A stretch of 63,432 nucleotides of DNA, taken from positions 1 through 63,432 of the forward strand of contig CANQWA010000013.1 of assembly GCA_947627445.1 (NCBI GenBank). The letters run 5' to 3'. Each line of letters opens with the position of its first letter. Position 1 is the stretch's first letter. Source of the DNA: an uncultured Ruminococcus sp. GTDB taxonomy: Bacteria; Bacillota; Clostridia; Oscillospirales; Ruminococcaceae. This document shows, one piece after another, positions 49,471 through 60,425 of this stretch. The position numbers were made by a program, and so were the translations under genes. The notes below the pieces were generated by a model, which saw only the letters and a program-made list of their open reading frames with translations, had not been told where the DNA came from and ran no database searches.

Positions 49471-52400
49471 TTGAAAAATGCTAGAAGTCAAAAAGATTTT
49501 TCCGCATTTGTAGGAATGGCTATGGCAGCTAACGTGTTTATGACTATGCCGTTTTCTGCTTTTGCGGATGAAGAAAGCAGTCGTATATACACATATGACG
49601 ATTATGAAGTTTCGTATGACGTAACGAACTCGTGGGGAAATACCGAGGTTGTTTCGATAACATTATCCAATACCGGTGACAACACCATTGAAAACTGGAT
49701 GCTGTACTTTGATCCGAACGGTCAGGTACATGATCCGGTTAACGCTTAGAAAGAGCAGACATCTGTTGGCACATCGTACTTTAAAAACAGTGGCTACAAC
49801 GCAAATATCAATCCAGATTCTTCTGTTTCGTTCAGCTACATGGTAGATGATTGCGAAGCTATACCCGATAATTTTACGCTTTGTCAGACAAGGGTAGGAA
49901 AAGAATCAGGCTATCAGGTTTCACTTCAGGTAAATCAGACTTGGGGAGATTCCTTTAACGGCGATATAATTATCCAAAATAATACGGCTGAATCTATTGA
50001 AGCTTGGGAACTGACAGTAGACACTAACTTTACCATCACAGAAATCACGAACAGTTGGGCTGCTACCGTAACAGAACTTGATTCATACCAATATATGCTC
50101 AAGGGTACTTATACAGGATACATTCCGGCAAATTCAAGCGTTTCTCTCGGCTTTAACGGCATTAAATCCGGTAATCCGGTAATTACTGATTACTCGCTTA
50201 CGGAAGTTGTTGTGGATGAAGAAATTGTATATAATGCTTCGCTCAGCAAGGATTACACTATTCCTGAACTTGAAGAATTGAATAAAGATAACTTTTATCC
50301 TATTGAGGTCAAGAAAAACGAAGTCGGAAATGTAACCTCAATTGACGGAAAATTCAGTCATATCCTGGTGACAGATGAAAAATCAGCTCTAAAAGCACTG
50401 TGCAATGTAAAAACGCTTTTGGGTATGACTGATCCGAAAAATGAACTGGTTCTCGATTACATCTACAAAAGTAGCAGCGCAGATTATGTATCGTACTTTT
50501 TCAAGCAAGTATATGAGGGAACTGAGGTTTACGGACGTACCGTTACAGTTGTTGCCCGTAATAACGGCGAAACCCTTTCTTTGGACTCAAATTATTTAAG
50601 AGTTGAAAATTTAAATAGTAATGTAAATTGTTCGTTAGAGGAAGCTAAAAATATAGCCGGCGCTAATGAAGCGGCGCTTGTAGTTTATAATTTCGACGAA
50701 TATGAAAATTCGCCTGTAATGGCTTATTTATGCAAGACTGATTTTGGTGCTAAAATCATATCAGCACAAAACGGCGAAATTATTTCAGATAGCATAAATG
50801 TAACTCCAAATGAGACATCACCTTTTGAAAGCGTTTATAATCCGGAAAGATCGGAAGTGACCGACAGCGAAGGAAATCTGATTTATTATCAAGGTGAATT
50901 CGGGGAAATAGAAACTCAAAATGACGGTTCTGTTAATTTGACGCTAGACTCAAATGAAAAAGATAAGCTTAAAACCAATGATGACGATGTAACATATGTG
51001 TATGCAAATAAAAGCGAAGATTACTTTTTTCAGGTAGTACCGGACAGCGAATATGAAGAATTTATCAGTTCTCACAAGGTAATAACCGGATTACAAGATT
51101 TGTCATACAATGATCGGGACGCAGACGGAAACAGATATGTCGATGTGGCAATAAACATTTATGATTTTGACGAGTATTATAAAAATCTTAAGGTTTATGG
51201 AAGGGTTCTTTCATTAACTGTTAATGATGAAAATAATGTTATCATAGCCGATTCGAATTTGTTAAGCAATGAAAAACTGGATACAGTTGAAATACCTGAG
51301 ATCATGAGCCTTTCGGAAGTTATTTCAAGCAATTCCAAATTATCTGATCTGGAAGCCGAGTTAAATGAACCTGTGATCTATTCATGGGATGAGTATTATG
51401 ACGATCCGGTTGTTGCATATGTTTTTCTGGATCGAGACGATAACAGAACTTACCTTGTAGACGCTAATACGGGAGAGATTCTTAATGAAGATGACAACAG
51501 TTACCAATTGGGTAAGGGATTGGACGAAGGCGCAGTAAACAATGTAGGAAGGCGTTTGCAGTATTTCCCAATTGATCCTGACGGTACTATGTCTGCCTGC
51601 AAGCCTAATGATAAGGACGGTGGAACATACAATAACACCATTGATGTTTATGATAATACATGTGATATACCGGTAAAAATCAAGAGTGAAAACACCTATT
51701 TTTATGAACCTACCGCCGTTTCAACATATTTAAATACTTTAAAAGCATATGATTTTTATGCAAGTGATCCAATAAATCATATGTCGTACAGTAATAATAA
51801 CGATAATAAGCCAAGTCACATGTCTGTATATATAAAAACCAAAACTTGGGTAGGCGCTGGAGCCGGTGCAAGTGGTTCAAATATATATTTATACAGAAGA
51901 AACTATCAAAGATTAGATTATGGTACAAAACCCGATTATTTGGGTCATGAATATACTCACTGCGTATTCCATTCCTGTGGAAATCGTTCGGAAACATATT
52001 ATACATCAGCAGCAATCAACGAAAGCTATGCCAATTTATTCGGAGCCTTAATATCCGGATTTGACAAATATAATTTCGATATTTCAAATAAATTCGAGAT
52101 AGACTTTGAATCAACTAAACTCCAATATTTAATAGATGCTGGTCACACATCTGAATGGGGACATTCATTGTCCGATTATATATCTTATCCGGCATATACA
52201 ATGTATAAAAACAATTTCTCGTTAGACAAAATATCGTTATTATATTATACAAGTCTTAACATGGGAAGATACAACAATTCATCAAATATGAATTCGGTTC
52301 GCATAAATGTAATCAAGGCGGCAAAAGCGCTTCGTTTTACGGATGAAGAAATGAAGATCATTACAGACGCATATGACGAAATTTGGGAAAAAGATAACAG

Positions 52401-53397
52401 AAAGTATACGTTTACTGTAAATGTTCATGATTATGAAGATAATGATATTGAGTTGAAAAATGTAAGTATTACTTTAAAGAATGGAAACGGTACTGTTTCT
52501 CTTGAAAACAAAAAGGCTAAGATTGTTGAACCCGGATGGTATGACGTTAGTGTGAAGGCTGACGGATATAAAACTTATAACTATAAGCTTTATAAAGGAA
52601 TGGCTGATGACGGCGCTTATATTACTCTTGTTAAAGATGTTCCTAATAATGGGCAGGTAATAGTTAAGGTAACGGATCATATTAACGAAATGCCTGTTGA
52701 TGAACCCGTAAAATTGTTTACTATGGATGAGAATTATAATGAAACATTTGTGGGCGAATATCAAACCGGTGCAGCGGTAGGAGCAGAACCTGGAACTACG
52801 CAGGCTATTTCTCTTGAACCGGGATATTATATTGTCAAGGTTGATAATGGATATCAGTATTTCCTTAAACCAATCGCCATATCGTCCGGTGAAACCACTT
52901 CGGCAAAAATCACTTACTATTCTGATCTGAATTTAAATCCAAACGAAAAGACTGATGTTTTCTATTTCGATGTAAGTATCTACAAGGAAACAGAGTTGGC
53001 AGATCAATTGAGTGATTTTTATGATCTTGCTGCTGATCACGAAACAGATGCAGCAGGAAATAAAATAGCCAGAATTAGGAGAGATAGCAGTCAATTTGGT
53101 TATAGGTTGTATTTTTTCTGTTATGAACGTGAAAACGAAACGTTCAATTTAGGATTTAAAATTGATTCTAACACCGCCGAAGTTCTTAATAAAATCGAGG
53201 AAAAAGAGAAATTATTAGGCAAAGAGTTTAAGGGAAAACTGTATAATTTAGAAATTACTTTCTCAAACAGACAAGATGAAAGTTATAAACATACAATTTC
53301 CCTTAAAGCAGGTGATTTAAAAGAAGGATTTAACAAGTTTGCAACAATTTCATATGATAATGAAACTCAGCAATATGTTACTATGCCTGCATATTAA
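49471..53397 (+). pseudogene. M4-type secreted metalloprotease with CBM2-like domains, interrupted by an in-frame TAG
   Basis: A continuous frame from TTG 49471 (AAGGAG upstream) to 53397, broken once by TAG at 49747-49749. Signal peptide: VGMAMAANVFMTMPFSAFA. Two CBM2-like domains come first (~40-135, holding the TAG; ~140-230), then a propeptide/FTP-PepSY region (~270-650). The thermolysin-like domain has HEYTH (51946-51960) and NESYANLFG, the zinc and Glu ligands. C-terminal Cna/carboxypeptidase-regulatory-like domains follow. Apart from the TAG the ~1,300 codons are intact. It may be a recent nonsense mutation, a sequencing error or read-through. A truncated start downstream would lose the signal peptide. 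A CAG-to-TAG change is one simple origin. Confidence 0.8.
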
Positions 53398-53450
53398 TAG
53401 GCATTTTCAGAATTAAAAATTTAATTACAGAAGTCGAACAATTTATTAAA

Positions 53451-53484
53451 GTATTCAGTGAGAGATCATACTCTCACTGAATAC
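53451..53484. repeat. Perfect 14-bp hairpin after the protease gene
   Basis: GTATTCAGTGAGAG-ATCATA-CTCTCACTGAATAC. There is no T tract, so it may be a weak terminator, an RNA stability element or an operator. Confidence 0.6.
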
Positions 53485-53578
53485 AGATGTAAAAAGTAGT
53501 TTATTCGTCTTATTTATGAAGATTCAGACTGTCATTCGGCCTTATATCTTGAACAACTTAAAAGGAAAGGTGTTACCT

Positions 53579-55780
53579 ATGAGAAGAAAATTTTTAGCGT
53601 TTTCACTGGCTTTGGCAACGGCGTTGTCTATGGGTATATGTATACCGCAGGTTTTGGCAGCGGAAAAACAGACCGTTAACGAGGCGGTCGATATGGAGGC
53701 GGATACTAAAATGCCAATAATTAAGGACGATACCGGTACGATAACCGAAGAGATGAAAGTGCATTTGCTTGCAAACTTTGAACAGCAGCATCCCAATACC
53801 GATTTGAGTGATTTTACCGTGGAATATTCCTCGGACGATGATTTCAATTATGATAACATAAACAGCGACTTCTTATTTAAAGTTTATTACAAAGGCGTAT
53901 TGATTTACGATCAGTTTGAATCAAATTCAAGAGTGTTTCTTGGAATAAGAGGCGGCGAGGATTATGAAGCAGTTTTTGAACCTGAATTTGCCGAAGCTTG
54001 TAAAAGTTTGAATTTCAATGATCTTATTGAGGAAGAATCGGCAAAACAGGTTCTTAAAGACGCTCACAAGCTTTCGGACAGCGATAGCTGTGATACTCAG
54101 CTTGTTATATACAACTATCTGACCGGTATGATGGGTTCGGATAAAGCTATCCTCGCTTACAAAATCAAACTGACGGGCAATCATTCCGACGTGGAGCATA
54201 TTATTGACGCTCATTCCGGCGAAATAATACAAAGCGAAAGTTCTGTCATTCCAACTCAAGACAGAAAATATAAGATCAATGAGGTGACTTATGTAATCCA
54301 TAGCGATTGGGCGGAAGTTGAATCTTGCGAAGTAACGGTACAGGGTGGAAAAGTTGTTATACCGGAGGAAATTGATGGCGTACCGGTAACAAAAATAGGC
54401 ACAGCCGCTTTTAACGGCTGTGTTATACAAGAGATTGTAATACCGGAAATAGTGGTGGAAATTGGCAACAGTGCGTTTGAAGGCTGTTATCCTTTGGAAA
54501 CGGTAAAGTTACCAAGCAATCTGAAAAAAATTGAAGACAGTACATTCAGATCGTCCGGTATCAAGAAGATAATTATTCCGGAAAGCGTTACTGAAATCGA
54601 AGAAACGGCTTTTGACGGCTGTAGTAACCTTGAAACCATAACCATTCCCAAAAATGTGAAAACCATTGGGAAATGTGTGTTTTCGCATAGCAGACTAAAA
54701 GAAATTCTGGTCGAGGAAGGAAACACCGACTTTTCAAGCGTTGACGGGGTACTTTTCAACTATGACAAAACCGAATTGATCGCTTATCCGGGCGGAAAAG
54801 AGGAAACGTCATATTGTATTCCGAACAGTGTAAAAACAATTTCGGGCGGAACTTTCGGCGGAGCGTTTGCGGGAAGCTTAAATCTGACGGAAGTCAATAT
54901 TCCCGAAGGCGTTGAGATCATTGAAAGCAATGCGTTTAGTATATGTCCAAAATTATCGGAGCTGAAGCTGCCGAGTACCGTTCAAAAGCTGGAGGAAAAG
55001 GCAATCAACACTTGTCTGAGTTTATCGGCTGTATACATTCCCAAAAGCGTAACCGAAATTGGCGAAGGCGTATTTGGAAAATGCGACGCTTTGACCAATA
55101 TTTACTACGAAGGCTCGGAAACCGAATGGAACGAACTGGTTTCAAAAAGTAATTTGCATGTGGAAGCAACCGTCAGCTACAACTCTTACGGCACAGAGCT
55201 AAAATTACTCGGCGATGTGAATCTTGACGGCGAGGTTACCGTTTCGGATGTTGTGATGCTGCAAAAGTGGCTGGTAAAGTCCGGAGATTTGACTTGCTGG
55301 CAGAATGCCGATCTATGCGAGGACGGAAAAATAAACGTATTTGATCTGTGCCTGCTTAAGAGAAAGGTTATGGAAAATATGCAGTCTTATCCTGTCAAAA
55401 ATCCCGAAGTCATCGATGAATTTACTCCATGCACAGCAACTTTGGACGATGATTTTGACGATTGGATGATAGTGGTTAAAATCAAGCATCAATACAGCGT
55501 TCCAGAACGTGTGTGGACAGCGGACGACTTTACATGCATTGAGAATATTAAAAGTATTCATCAATATGAAACTTCATCACCTTACAGACAATATCTTACA
55601 ATTGGTCTTTCTGAATGCAGTAAAGAAAATGTACTAAAGCTTATTCATGATATTGAGGCTTTAAACTTAGCTGAAATAAAGGAAATAAAGACAGTAAAGC
55701 ATGGATTGGGAGTACCTCCCGAAGATGAATTTGACGAAGAAGAATTCAATAAGTTTTTTGAAAATACTGCTGAGATTTAG
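53579..55780 (+). CDS. Secreted BspA-like leucine-rich repeat protein with dockerin
   Basis: 733 residues. The ATG at 53579 follows AAAGGAAAGGTG. Signal peptide ~1-27. An FTP/PepSY-like segment (~45-220) resembles the pro-region of the preceding protease. About eight to nine BspA-type LRR_5 repeats (~230-535) carry the ITIPKNVKTIGKCVF or VYIPKSVTEIGEGVF pattern. Type I dockerin ~545-605 (GDVNLDGEVTVSDVVMLQKW; NVFDLCLLKRKV). The C-terminal ~130 residues are a separate domain ending GLGVPPEDEFDEEEFNKFFE, a motif shared with the N-terminus of the next protein. Likely a surface binding or inhibitor-type protein held on a scaffoldin. No catalytic motif is seen. Confidence 0.88.
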   Translation: MRRKFLAFSLALATALSMGICIPQVLAAEKQTVNEAVDMEADTKMPIIKDDTGTITEEMKVHLLANFEQQHPNTDLSDFTVEYSSDDDFNYDNINSDFLFKVYYKGVLIYDQFESNSRVFLGIRGGEDYEAVFEPEFAEACKSLNFNDLIEEESAKQVLKDAHKLSDSDSCDTQLVIYNYLTGMMGSDKAILAYKIKLTGNHSDVEHIIDAHSGEIIQSESSVIPTQDRKYKINEVTYVIHSDWAEVESCEVTVQGGKVVIPEEIDGVPVTKIGTAAFNGCVIQEIVIPEIVVEIGNSAFEGCYPLETVKLPSNLKKIEDSTFRSSGIKKIIIPESVTEIEETAFDGCSNLETITIPKNVKTIGKCVFSHSRLKEILVEEGNTDFSSVDGVLFNYDKTELIAYPGGKEETSYCIPNSVKTISGGTFGGAFAGSLNLTEVNIPEGVEIIESNAFSICPKLSELKLPSTVQKLEEKAINTCLSLSAVYIPKSVTEIGEGVFGKCDALTNIYYEGSETEWNELVSKSNLHVEATVSYNSYGTELKLLGDVNLDGEVTVSDVVMLQKWLVKSGDLTCWQNADLCEDGKINVFDLCLLKRKVMENMQSYPVKNPEVIDEFTPCTATLDDDFDDWMIVVKIKHQYSVPERVWTADDFTCIENIKSIHQYETSSPYRQYLTIGLSECSKENVLKLIHDIEALNLAEIKEIKTVKHGLGVPPEDEFDEEEFNKFFENTAEI

Positions 55781-55814
55781 GTTTTTTATTAATTTAAATA
55801 GAAAGGGAAAAATA

Positions 55815-58800
55815 ATGAAATCTTTTGTAAAAAAATATATAACGACATTGCTTACAATTGCTATATGCATTTCTCTTGCATCAATGAATGCTGTAGTCCT
55901 ATTTAATAGTAGTATTACGGTTTCAGCAATGGAAAACAATACCTATGGTATGGAAAATGGATTAGGTGTACCACCTGAAGATGAACTTGATTATGATGAA
56001 TACTCAAAGTTTTTTGAATATTCCTCTAAGTATCCAAACTTTCAAGAAGAAAAGCCTGCTTCTAATTCCTTGGCTTCAAAATGCGATTTAAGCGCTCAAA
56101 GCAGTTTTCCTGAAATAAGAAGTCAAGGTGGAATGAATTGTTGTACTTCATGGGCAACAACATATTATCAATTTACATATGAAGCATATAAAGGTACAGG
56201 AATAGATATTAAGAGTAACGATAATTTTAATCTTGCATATTCTCCAGCATGGACATTCAATTTTACAAATAATGGTACTAATGCTGGCTGCTATATTTAT
56301 GAAGCATTTGATGTGCTGCAAGCACATGGGGCATTAAAATTGTTAGATTGTCCATATAATTCTTCAAGTTTTGATTATGGATGGTCCACTAATACTGAAG
56401 CAATGGTTGATGCTTTAAACCTGAGAATTATTAATTACGGTAAAATTGATATATCTACTAAAGAAGCAACTAAAAACTTGGATAAAATTAAAAGGGTATT
56501 ATATGGTACAAATGGAACAGATGGGCATGTTCTTACTTTTAGTACATTTTTTAATGGATTTGAATACAAAGACTGTATTGACATTAAATCCGGGAAGAAA
56601 GAATCAGCAGTTTATCGTTGTAATGACAGTGGAGGCGGTCATTCGATGACTGTAGTAGGGTATAATGACGATATATGGTGCGATATCAATAGCAATGGAA
56701 ACATAGATGACGGTGAACTTGGTGCTTTTAAGGTCGCTAATTCACATGGAAAAGATTACAAAAATGATGGATATGTTTGGATTGCCTATGATACGTTAAA
56801 TGCCAATACTTCTGTTGGTGGAAATTGGGAAGCGACAAAAGAAGATCGCAGACCAATTTTTGAATATAGTTTTACCAATAAAAATACCCTATACTGGATG
56901 GAAGTTGGTGAGAAGGAAGTAGAATATGTTGGGCAATTAACAATAAATACAGATGATCGTAATAGTCTTAGAGTATATGCAGGCAGAAATACTTCAACAT
57001 CAACGTCAATTTCAAATACGGCACAAAAATTTAAATCGGTTGGTAATAGCAGCAACGAAATTTCGCATAAAGGCACATTAGTATTTGATTACGATGAACT
57101 TGCCGAGCCGATTAGTGACTACATTTCCGGATATAATTGGTTTGTCAGATTAAATGGCAATCATAACAGCGCATCGTTTAAAATTACAGATAATCTTTCC
57201 AATACTATAGTTGACTTTGGCGATATTGAAACGGGCGACAGTTATAAACCAATTTCGCTGTCAATGGGCGATTTAAATTATGATGGAGTTAATGATGTTA
57301 AAGATTCTAAAATTCTTTTTAACGCTGTGTACAGAGATGATAAGCTGTCAAATTTACAGGAATATCTTGCCTCAAATATGGATTCAAAGTTCCCAATCAA
57401 TGCGGCTGTCACCTCTTCGGGATTTGACGATATAGGCTCTGTGCTTGACGGCATAAATGTAGGAAATATCCATTGGGATACAGTTCCGAACAATGTTGAT
57501 CTGCAGACGCTTATTGATGGAAACTATGATGTATTATTTATAAACTGTTCTTCAAATGTAAACATAGATGGAGGAGTTATAAGAGAATTTGTTGAACAAG
57601 GCGGAACAGTTTATGCTTCCGACTGGGTACTTGATTCTATAGAAGAAGCTTTTCCGGAAAGAAACATTTCTCATGCAGTTATGGGTCCGCAAAGTGTTAC
57701 AGGCAATATTGCAGATAAAGGTTTACGTACTTCAATTGGCGTAAATAATATTCCGATAGAATTTGAGAAAGCAAGCTGGCGTTTAGTAACTTCCGAACTT
57801 CAGGATGATGTTACCATATATGTCGAAGGTAAGGTTACAGGAGCGCTCAGTAAGTCGTATCCATTGGCTTTCTCATTCCCTTACGGCGATAACGGCGGCA
57901 AGGTATTCTGTATCTCGTTTCACCAAAGCACAAACAGTTCTCAGCAAATGAATGAGTTTATGAACGATCTGGTTCTCACGATTAATCATAATAAAGATAT
58001 TAACGCAATCAGTGAGTGGAGCAAAGATAACGGATATGAGAACGTCATGTCTGTGACAGCAGCCCTTGACCCGGCAGAGGAATCTGTTTCTTACTCATTA
58101 AATAATATCGATACGACAAGTGATTTTGCAATTTTAACAAATGAATCCGGCGATGTTTCCATAAAGCTGACAGCTCCTGACGGAAGCACCTATACAAACT
58201 TTGAAAACGGAGAATTTGTAACCGGCGACATTGAAACGACAGACAGTGAAATGCAAGTTTACAGTATGGGAAAAAGAGGTTTGAGTGTTTCAGCGCCGAT
58301 GACGTCAGATAATGGAAATTGGAACTTCAGTATCATGTCAAACGTATCGTATAGAAGTTCGTTTGCAGTGGCAACAGCAGAAAAATCAAAGGAAAATCAT
58401 ACAGAAAATTATACTGTTGATTACAAAGTAGCCAGCGATTGGGGAAATGGTCAGAATATACTGGTTACCATTACGAATACCGGAAATGAACCACTTCGTA
58501 ACTGGGCTTTGCAGTGCGATAATTTCCACGGAACGGTTACAAATGTATGGAACGGTATGCTGCATGGCGAAAATATTATAAGAAACGCCATGTATAATTC
58601 CGACATTGCTCCCGGAGATTCTGTAACTCTTGGATATACATTAACAAATGCAGACGGAGAAGTTCCGGTCATGAAGCTGTGTACTTTCCGAAAAGCAAAA
58701 CAAGAAGGATACTCAGTTGATATAGACGTATTGTCTGAATGGGGATCTGGATTCATAGGTGCAATCACGATAACCAACACAACTGACGAACCTATTATGG

Positions 58801-59015
58801 CATGGGAATTGAGCTTTATTACTGAAAATTTTGACATTTCGGGTACGAGTCAGTTCGTGATTCTTGAAAATACTGATAATCATTATAAGATCACAGGAAC
58901 ATATAATGGAAACATTCCAATTCCTGCAAACACCAGCATTACAATGGAGTTCAATGGAGAAAAAACAGGAACGCCGTCCCTGACAGATATTTCTTTAACG
59001 GAAATGACGTTTTAA
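55815..59015 (+). CDS. Secreted papain-like (C1) protease with CBM2-like domains
   Basis: 1,066 residues. ATG 55815 has GAAAGGGA. Signal peptide ~1-38. The motif GLGVPPEDELD then YDEYSKFFE follows at ~49-68. Papain-like domain ~90-370: oxyanion Gln and Cys in SQGGMNCCTSWA, His in GGGHSMTVVGY, Asn in KVANSHGKDY. A beta-rich piece and a dockerin-like single repeat fragment (GDLNYDGVNDVKDSKIL) are followed by a GATase-like Rossmann segment (~560-690). Two CBM2-like domains are at the C-terminus (~860-960, ~965-1066), sisters of those in the M4 protease. It follows the LRR gene by 34 bp, so they are probably cotranscribed. Confidence 0.88.
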   Translation: MKSFVKKYITTLLTIAICISLASMNAVVLFNSSITVSAMENNTYGMENGLGVPPEDELDYDEYSKFFEYSSKYPNFQEEKPASNSLASKCDLSAQSSFPEIRSQGGMNCCTSWATTYYQFTYEAYKGTGIDIKSNDNFNLAYSPAWTFNFTNNGTNAGCYIYEAFDVLQAHGALKLLDCPYNSSSFDYGWSTNTEAMVDALNLRIINYGKIDISTKEATKNLDKIKRVLYGTNGTDGHVLTFSTFFNGFEYKDCIDIKSGKKESAVYRCNDSGGGHSMTVVGYNDDIWCDINSNGNIDDGELGAFKVANSHGKDYKNDGYVWIAYDTLNANTSVGGNWEATKEDRRPIFEYSFTNKNTLYWMEVGEKEVEYVGQLTINTDDRNSLRVYAGRNTSTSTSISNTAQKFKSVGNSSNEISHKGTLVFDYDELAEPISDYISGYNWFVRLNGNHNSASFKITDNLSNTIVDFGDIETGDSYKPISLSMGDLNYDGVNDVKDSKILFNAVYRDDKLSNLQEYLASNMDSKFPINAAVTSSGFDDIGSVLDGINVGNIHWDTVPNNVDLQTLIDGNYDVLFINCSSNVNIDGGVIREFVEQGGTVYASDWVLDSIEEAFPERNISHAVMGPQSVTGNIADKGLRTSIGVNNIPIEFEKASWRLVTSELQDDVTIYVEGKVTGALSKSYPLAFSFPYGDNGGKVFCISFHQSTNSSQQMNEFMNDLVLTINHNKDINAISEWSKDNGYENVMSVTAALDPAEESVSYSLNNIDTTSDFAILTNESGDVSIKLTAPDGSTYTNFENGEFVTGDIETTDSEMQVYSMGKRGLSVSAPMTSDNGNWNFSIMSNVSYRSSFAVATAEKSKENHTENYTVDYKVASDWGNGQNILVTITNTGNEPLRNWALQCDNFHGTVTNVWNGMLHGENIIRNAMYNSDIAPGDSVTLGYTLTNADGEVPVMKLCTFRKAKQEGYSVDIDVLSEWGSGFIGAITITNTTDEPIMAWELSFITENFDISGTSQFVILENTDNHYKITGTYNGNIPIPANTSITMEFNGEKTGTPSLTDISLTEMTF

Positions 59016-59075
59016 ATCGAATATTTTAGATAAGGCAAGTAAAGCTTGACGTGACCTATTTGCCGTATTTCTATG

Positions 59076-59108
59076 AGGCAGCCGTAATTTATTATGGCTG
59101 CCTTTTTT
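59076..59108 (+). terminator. Terminator of the protease cluster
   Basis: GGCAGCC ... GGCTGCC followed by six T, 60 bp after the C1 protease stop. Confidence 0.9.
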
Positions 59109-59120
59109 GCAGTTTGGTAT

Positions 59121-59264
59121 TTAAAATAAACCATATTTAAGATCGATTATGAGCTTGCGTATATACGTAGGCTTCTGACCGTCAATTTCATAGATTGCTT
59201 CACTCACGGGCTTTTCTTTATATCGCTCGTTCAGTTCAGCAAGAGCAGCATCGTTTGTTGTCAA
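59121..59264 (-). CDS. Small protein, mobile-element debris (47 aa)
   Basis: A 47-codon frame from TTG (59264) with AAAGGAG 5-9 bases upstream. It reads TTNDAALAELNERY, then KEKPVSEAIYEIDGQ, and then appears to run out of conserved sequence. Charged small proteins of this look are found beside conjugation genes in Clostridia. It is probably a truncated gene. No function can be given. Confidence 0.45.
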   Translation of the reverse strand: MTTNDAALAELNERYKEKPVSEAIYEIDGQKPTYIRKLIIDLKYGLF

Positions 59265-59358
59265 TTTTCTCCTTTCCGCCTGCGATTATCTATCTCTACA
59301 CGCACGGGCTTTTTGTTGCAGGGCGTTACTCCTGCACAACAATATTCATTGTCGAAAT

Positions 59359-59649
59359 TCAATCCTCATATGGATTGCGTTTACTTTCAAAGAAAGAAGT
59401 CTGTCCGGGCGTTTCGGCATCGTCCACAGGGACATTCTTTTTCAGCTTTTCAAGTTGCTCTGGGTGCTTGCTGATAATTTCAAACAGACCGCTTTCATCA
59501 CAGCCGAGCAATGCCTTGATTTTGGCAAGCTGTAACTGAGTGATTTGTGAGTTGAGTTTTTCAATTTCAGCCTTATCATCTTCCATACGTTTCAGCACCA
59601 AATCACGCTTTTTCAGAAATTTTTCAAGAGCCTTTTCAAAGTCCTGCAT
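59359..59649 (-). CDS. Coiled-coil protein of conjugative-element type (DUF4315-like)
   Basis: 96 residues. GGAGGTG lies 5-10 bases before the ATG. Residues ~5-45 form a charged coiled coil (KALEKFLKKRDLVLKRMEDD), followed by KIKALLGCDESGLFEIIS and a tail ending ESKRNPYED. Proteins of this shape (DUF4315-like) are cargo of Firmicute conjugative transposons. Neighbouring relaxase or transfer genes are missing, so this is likely a leftover. Confidence 0.6.
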   Translation of the reverse strand: MQDFEKALEKFLKKRDLVLKRMEDDKAEIEKLNSQITQLQLAKIKALLGCDESGLFEIISKHPEQLEKLKKNVPVDDAETPGQTSFFESKRNPYED

Positions 59650-60252
59650 ATCTTCACCTCCTTACTGATTTTCAAATATTTCAAAAATCGCACCTCCTTA
59701 AATCAGTTTAGAAATTTTCAAAAACGAGCAAGTAAAAATACCCCTCTATATATCAACCGAGGATTTTGCATTTTTGTCAAAGATTTTCTGAAATTTCCTG
59801 CTGAAAAATCGAAAATTCTACCTTATGCACAAATTACAACAGATATTTTTGTATATTACGACAACATTGCAGGAACTGAAAAATTTTTACGGGGAATTTT
59901 TTCATTACAGCACAATAGACAAAAAAGCGTTATCCGACTTGTGCAATGGGTAGAATTGTTGTGAACAAATTGTAAATTCTGGTGAATTTCTTTGACAAAA
60001 ACCGAAATTCATCGGTTGTATAGTAGAGGGACATTTTCAAAAGCTACAAAAGCAAAAAAATCCACTGAAATGCGGATACGTCAAGAAACCCCAAAAATGG
60101 ACAAACTCATATTGCAAGCACGGTATTTTGTGCCACTTTTCGGAGAAGTGGACAAAATACACCTGCTTGTCAGGGGAAAATTCCCCTGAAACCCCTATCC
60201 GCTGAAGCGGTCAGATTGAGATAAAATTTTATGAAAAACTTATTGAAAACTA
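59650..60252. other. Gene-poor stretch, element debris
   Basis: No gene is supported. A 65-codon plus frame (59992-60189) lacks an RBS. A small dyad (GGGGAAAATTCCCC, 60175-60188) resembles strings common at the ends of conjugative-element gene blocks. Confidence 0.4.
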
Positions 60253-60281
60253 TTGACATTTTCAGCAAAATTTAATACAAT
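60253..60281 (+). promoter_or_regulatory. Promoter of GH43 gene
   Basis: TTGACA at 60253-60258, 17-bp spacer, TACAAT at 60276-60281; leader ~140 nt. Confidence 0.75.
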
Positions 60282-60425
60282 AAAATAAAGGATGAAGTGA
60301 CGGCAAAATTGCTCTGAAAAATTCAGGGTAATTCCATATTATTAAAGGGGACAAATCAGAGATCCTCTGCAAATTGCTTGCAGAGGTCTCGCACTAATTT
60401 TAGATTTTTTCAGGAGGTCAGATTT

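Noticed and set aside
59992-60189. 65-codon plus-strand frame in the element debris
   Set aside because: Basic composition recalls mobilisation proteins, but no RBS and no motif; a TTGACA nearby has a -10 at the wrong distance.
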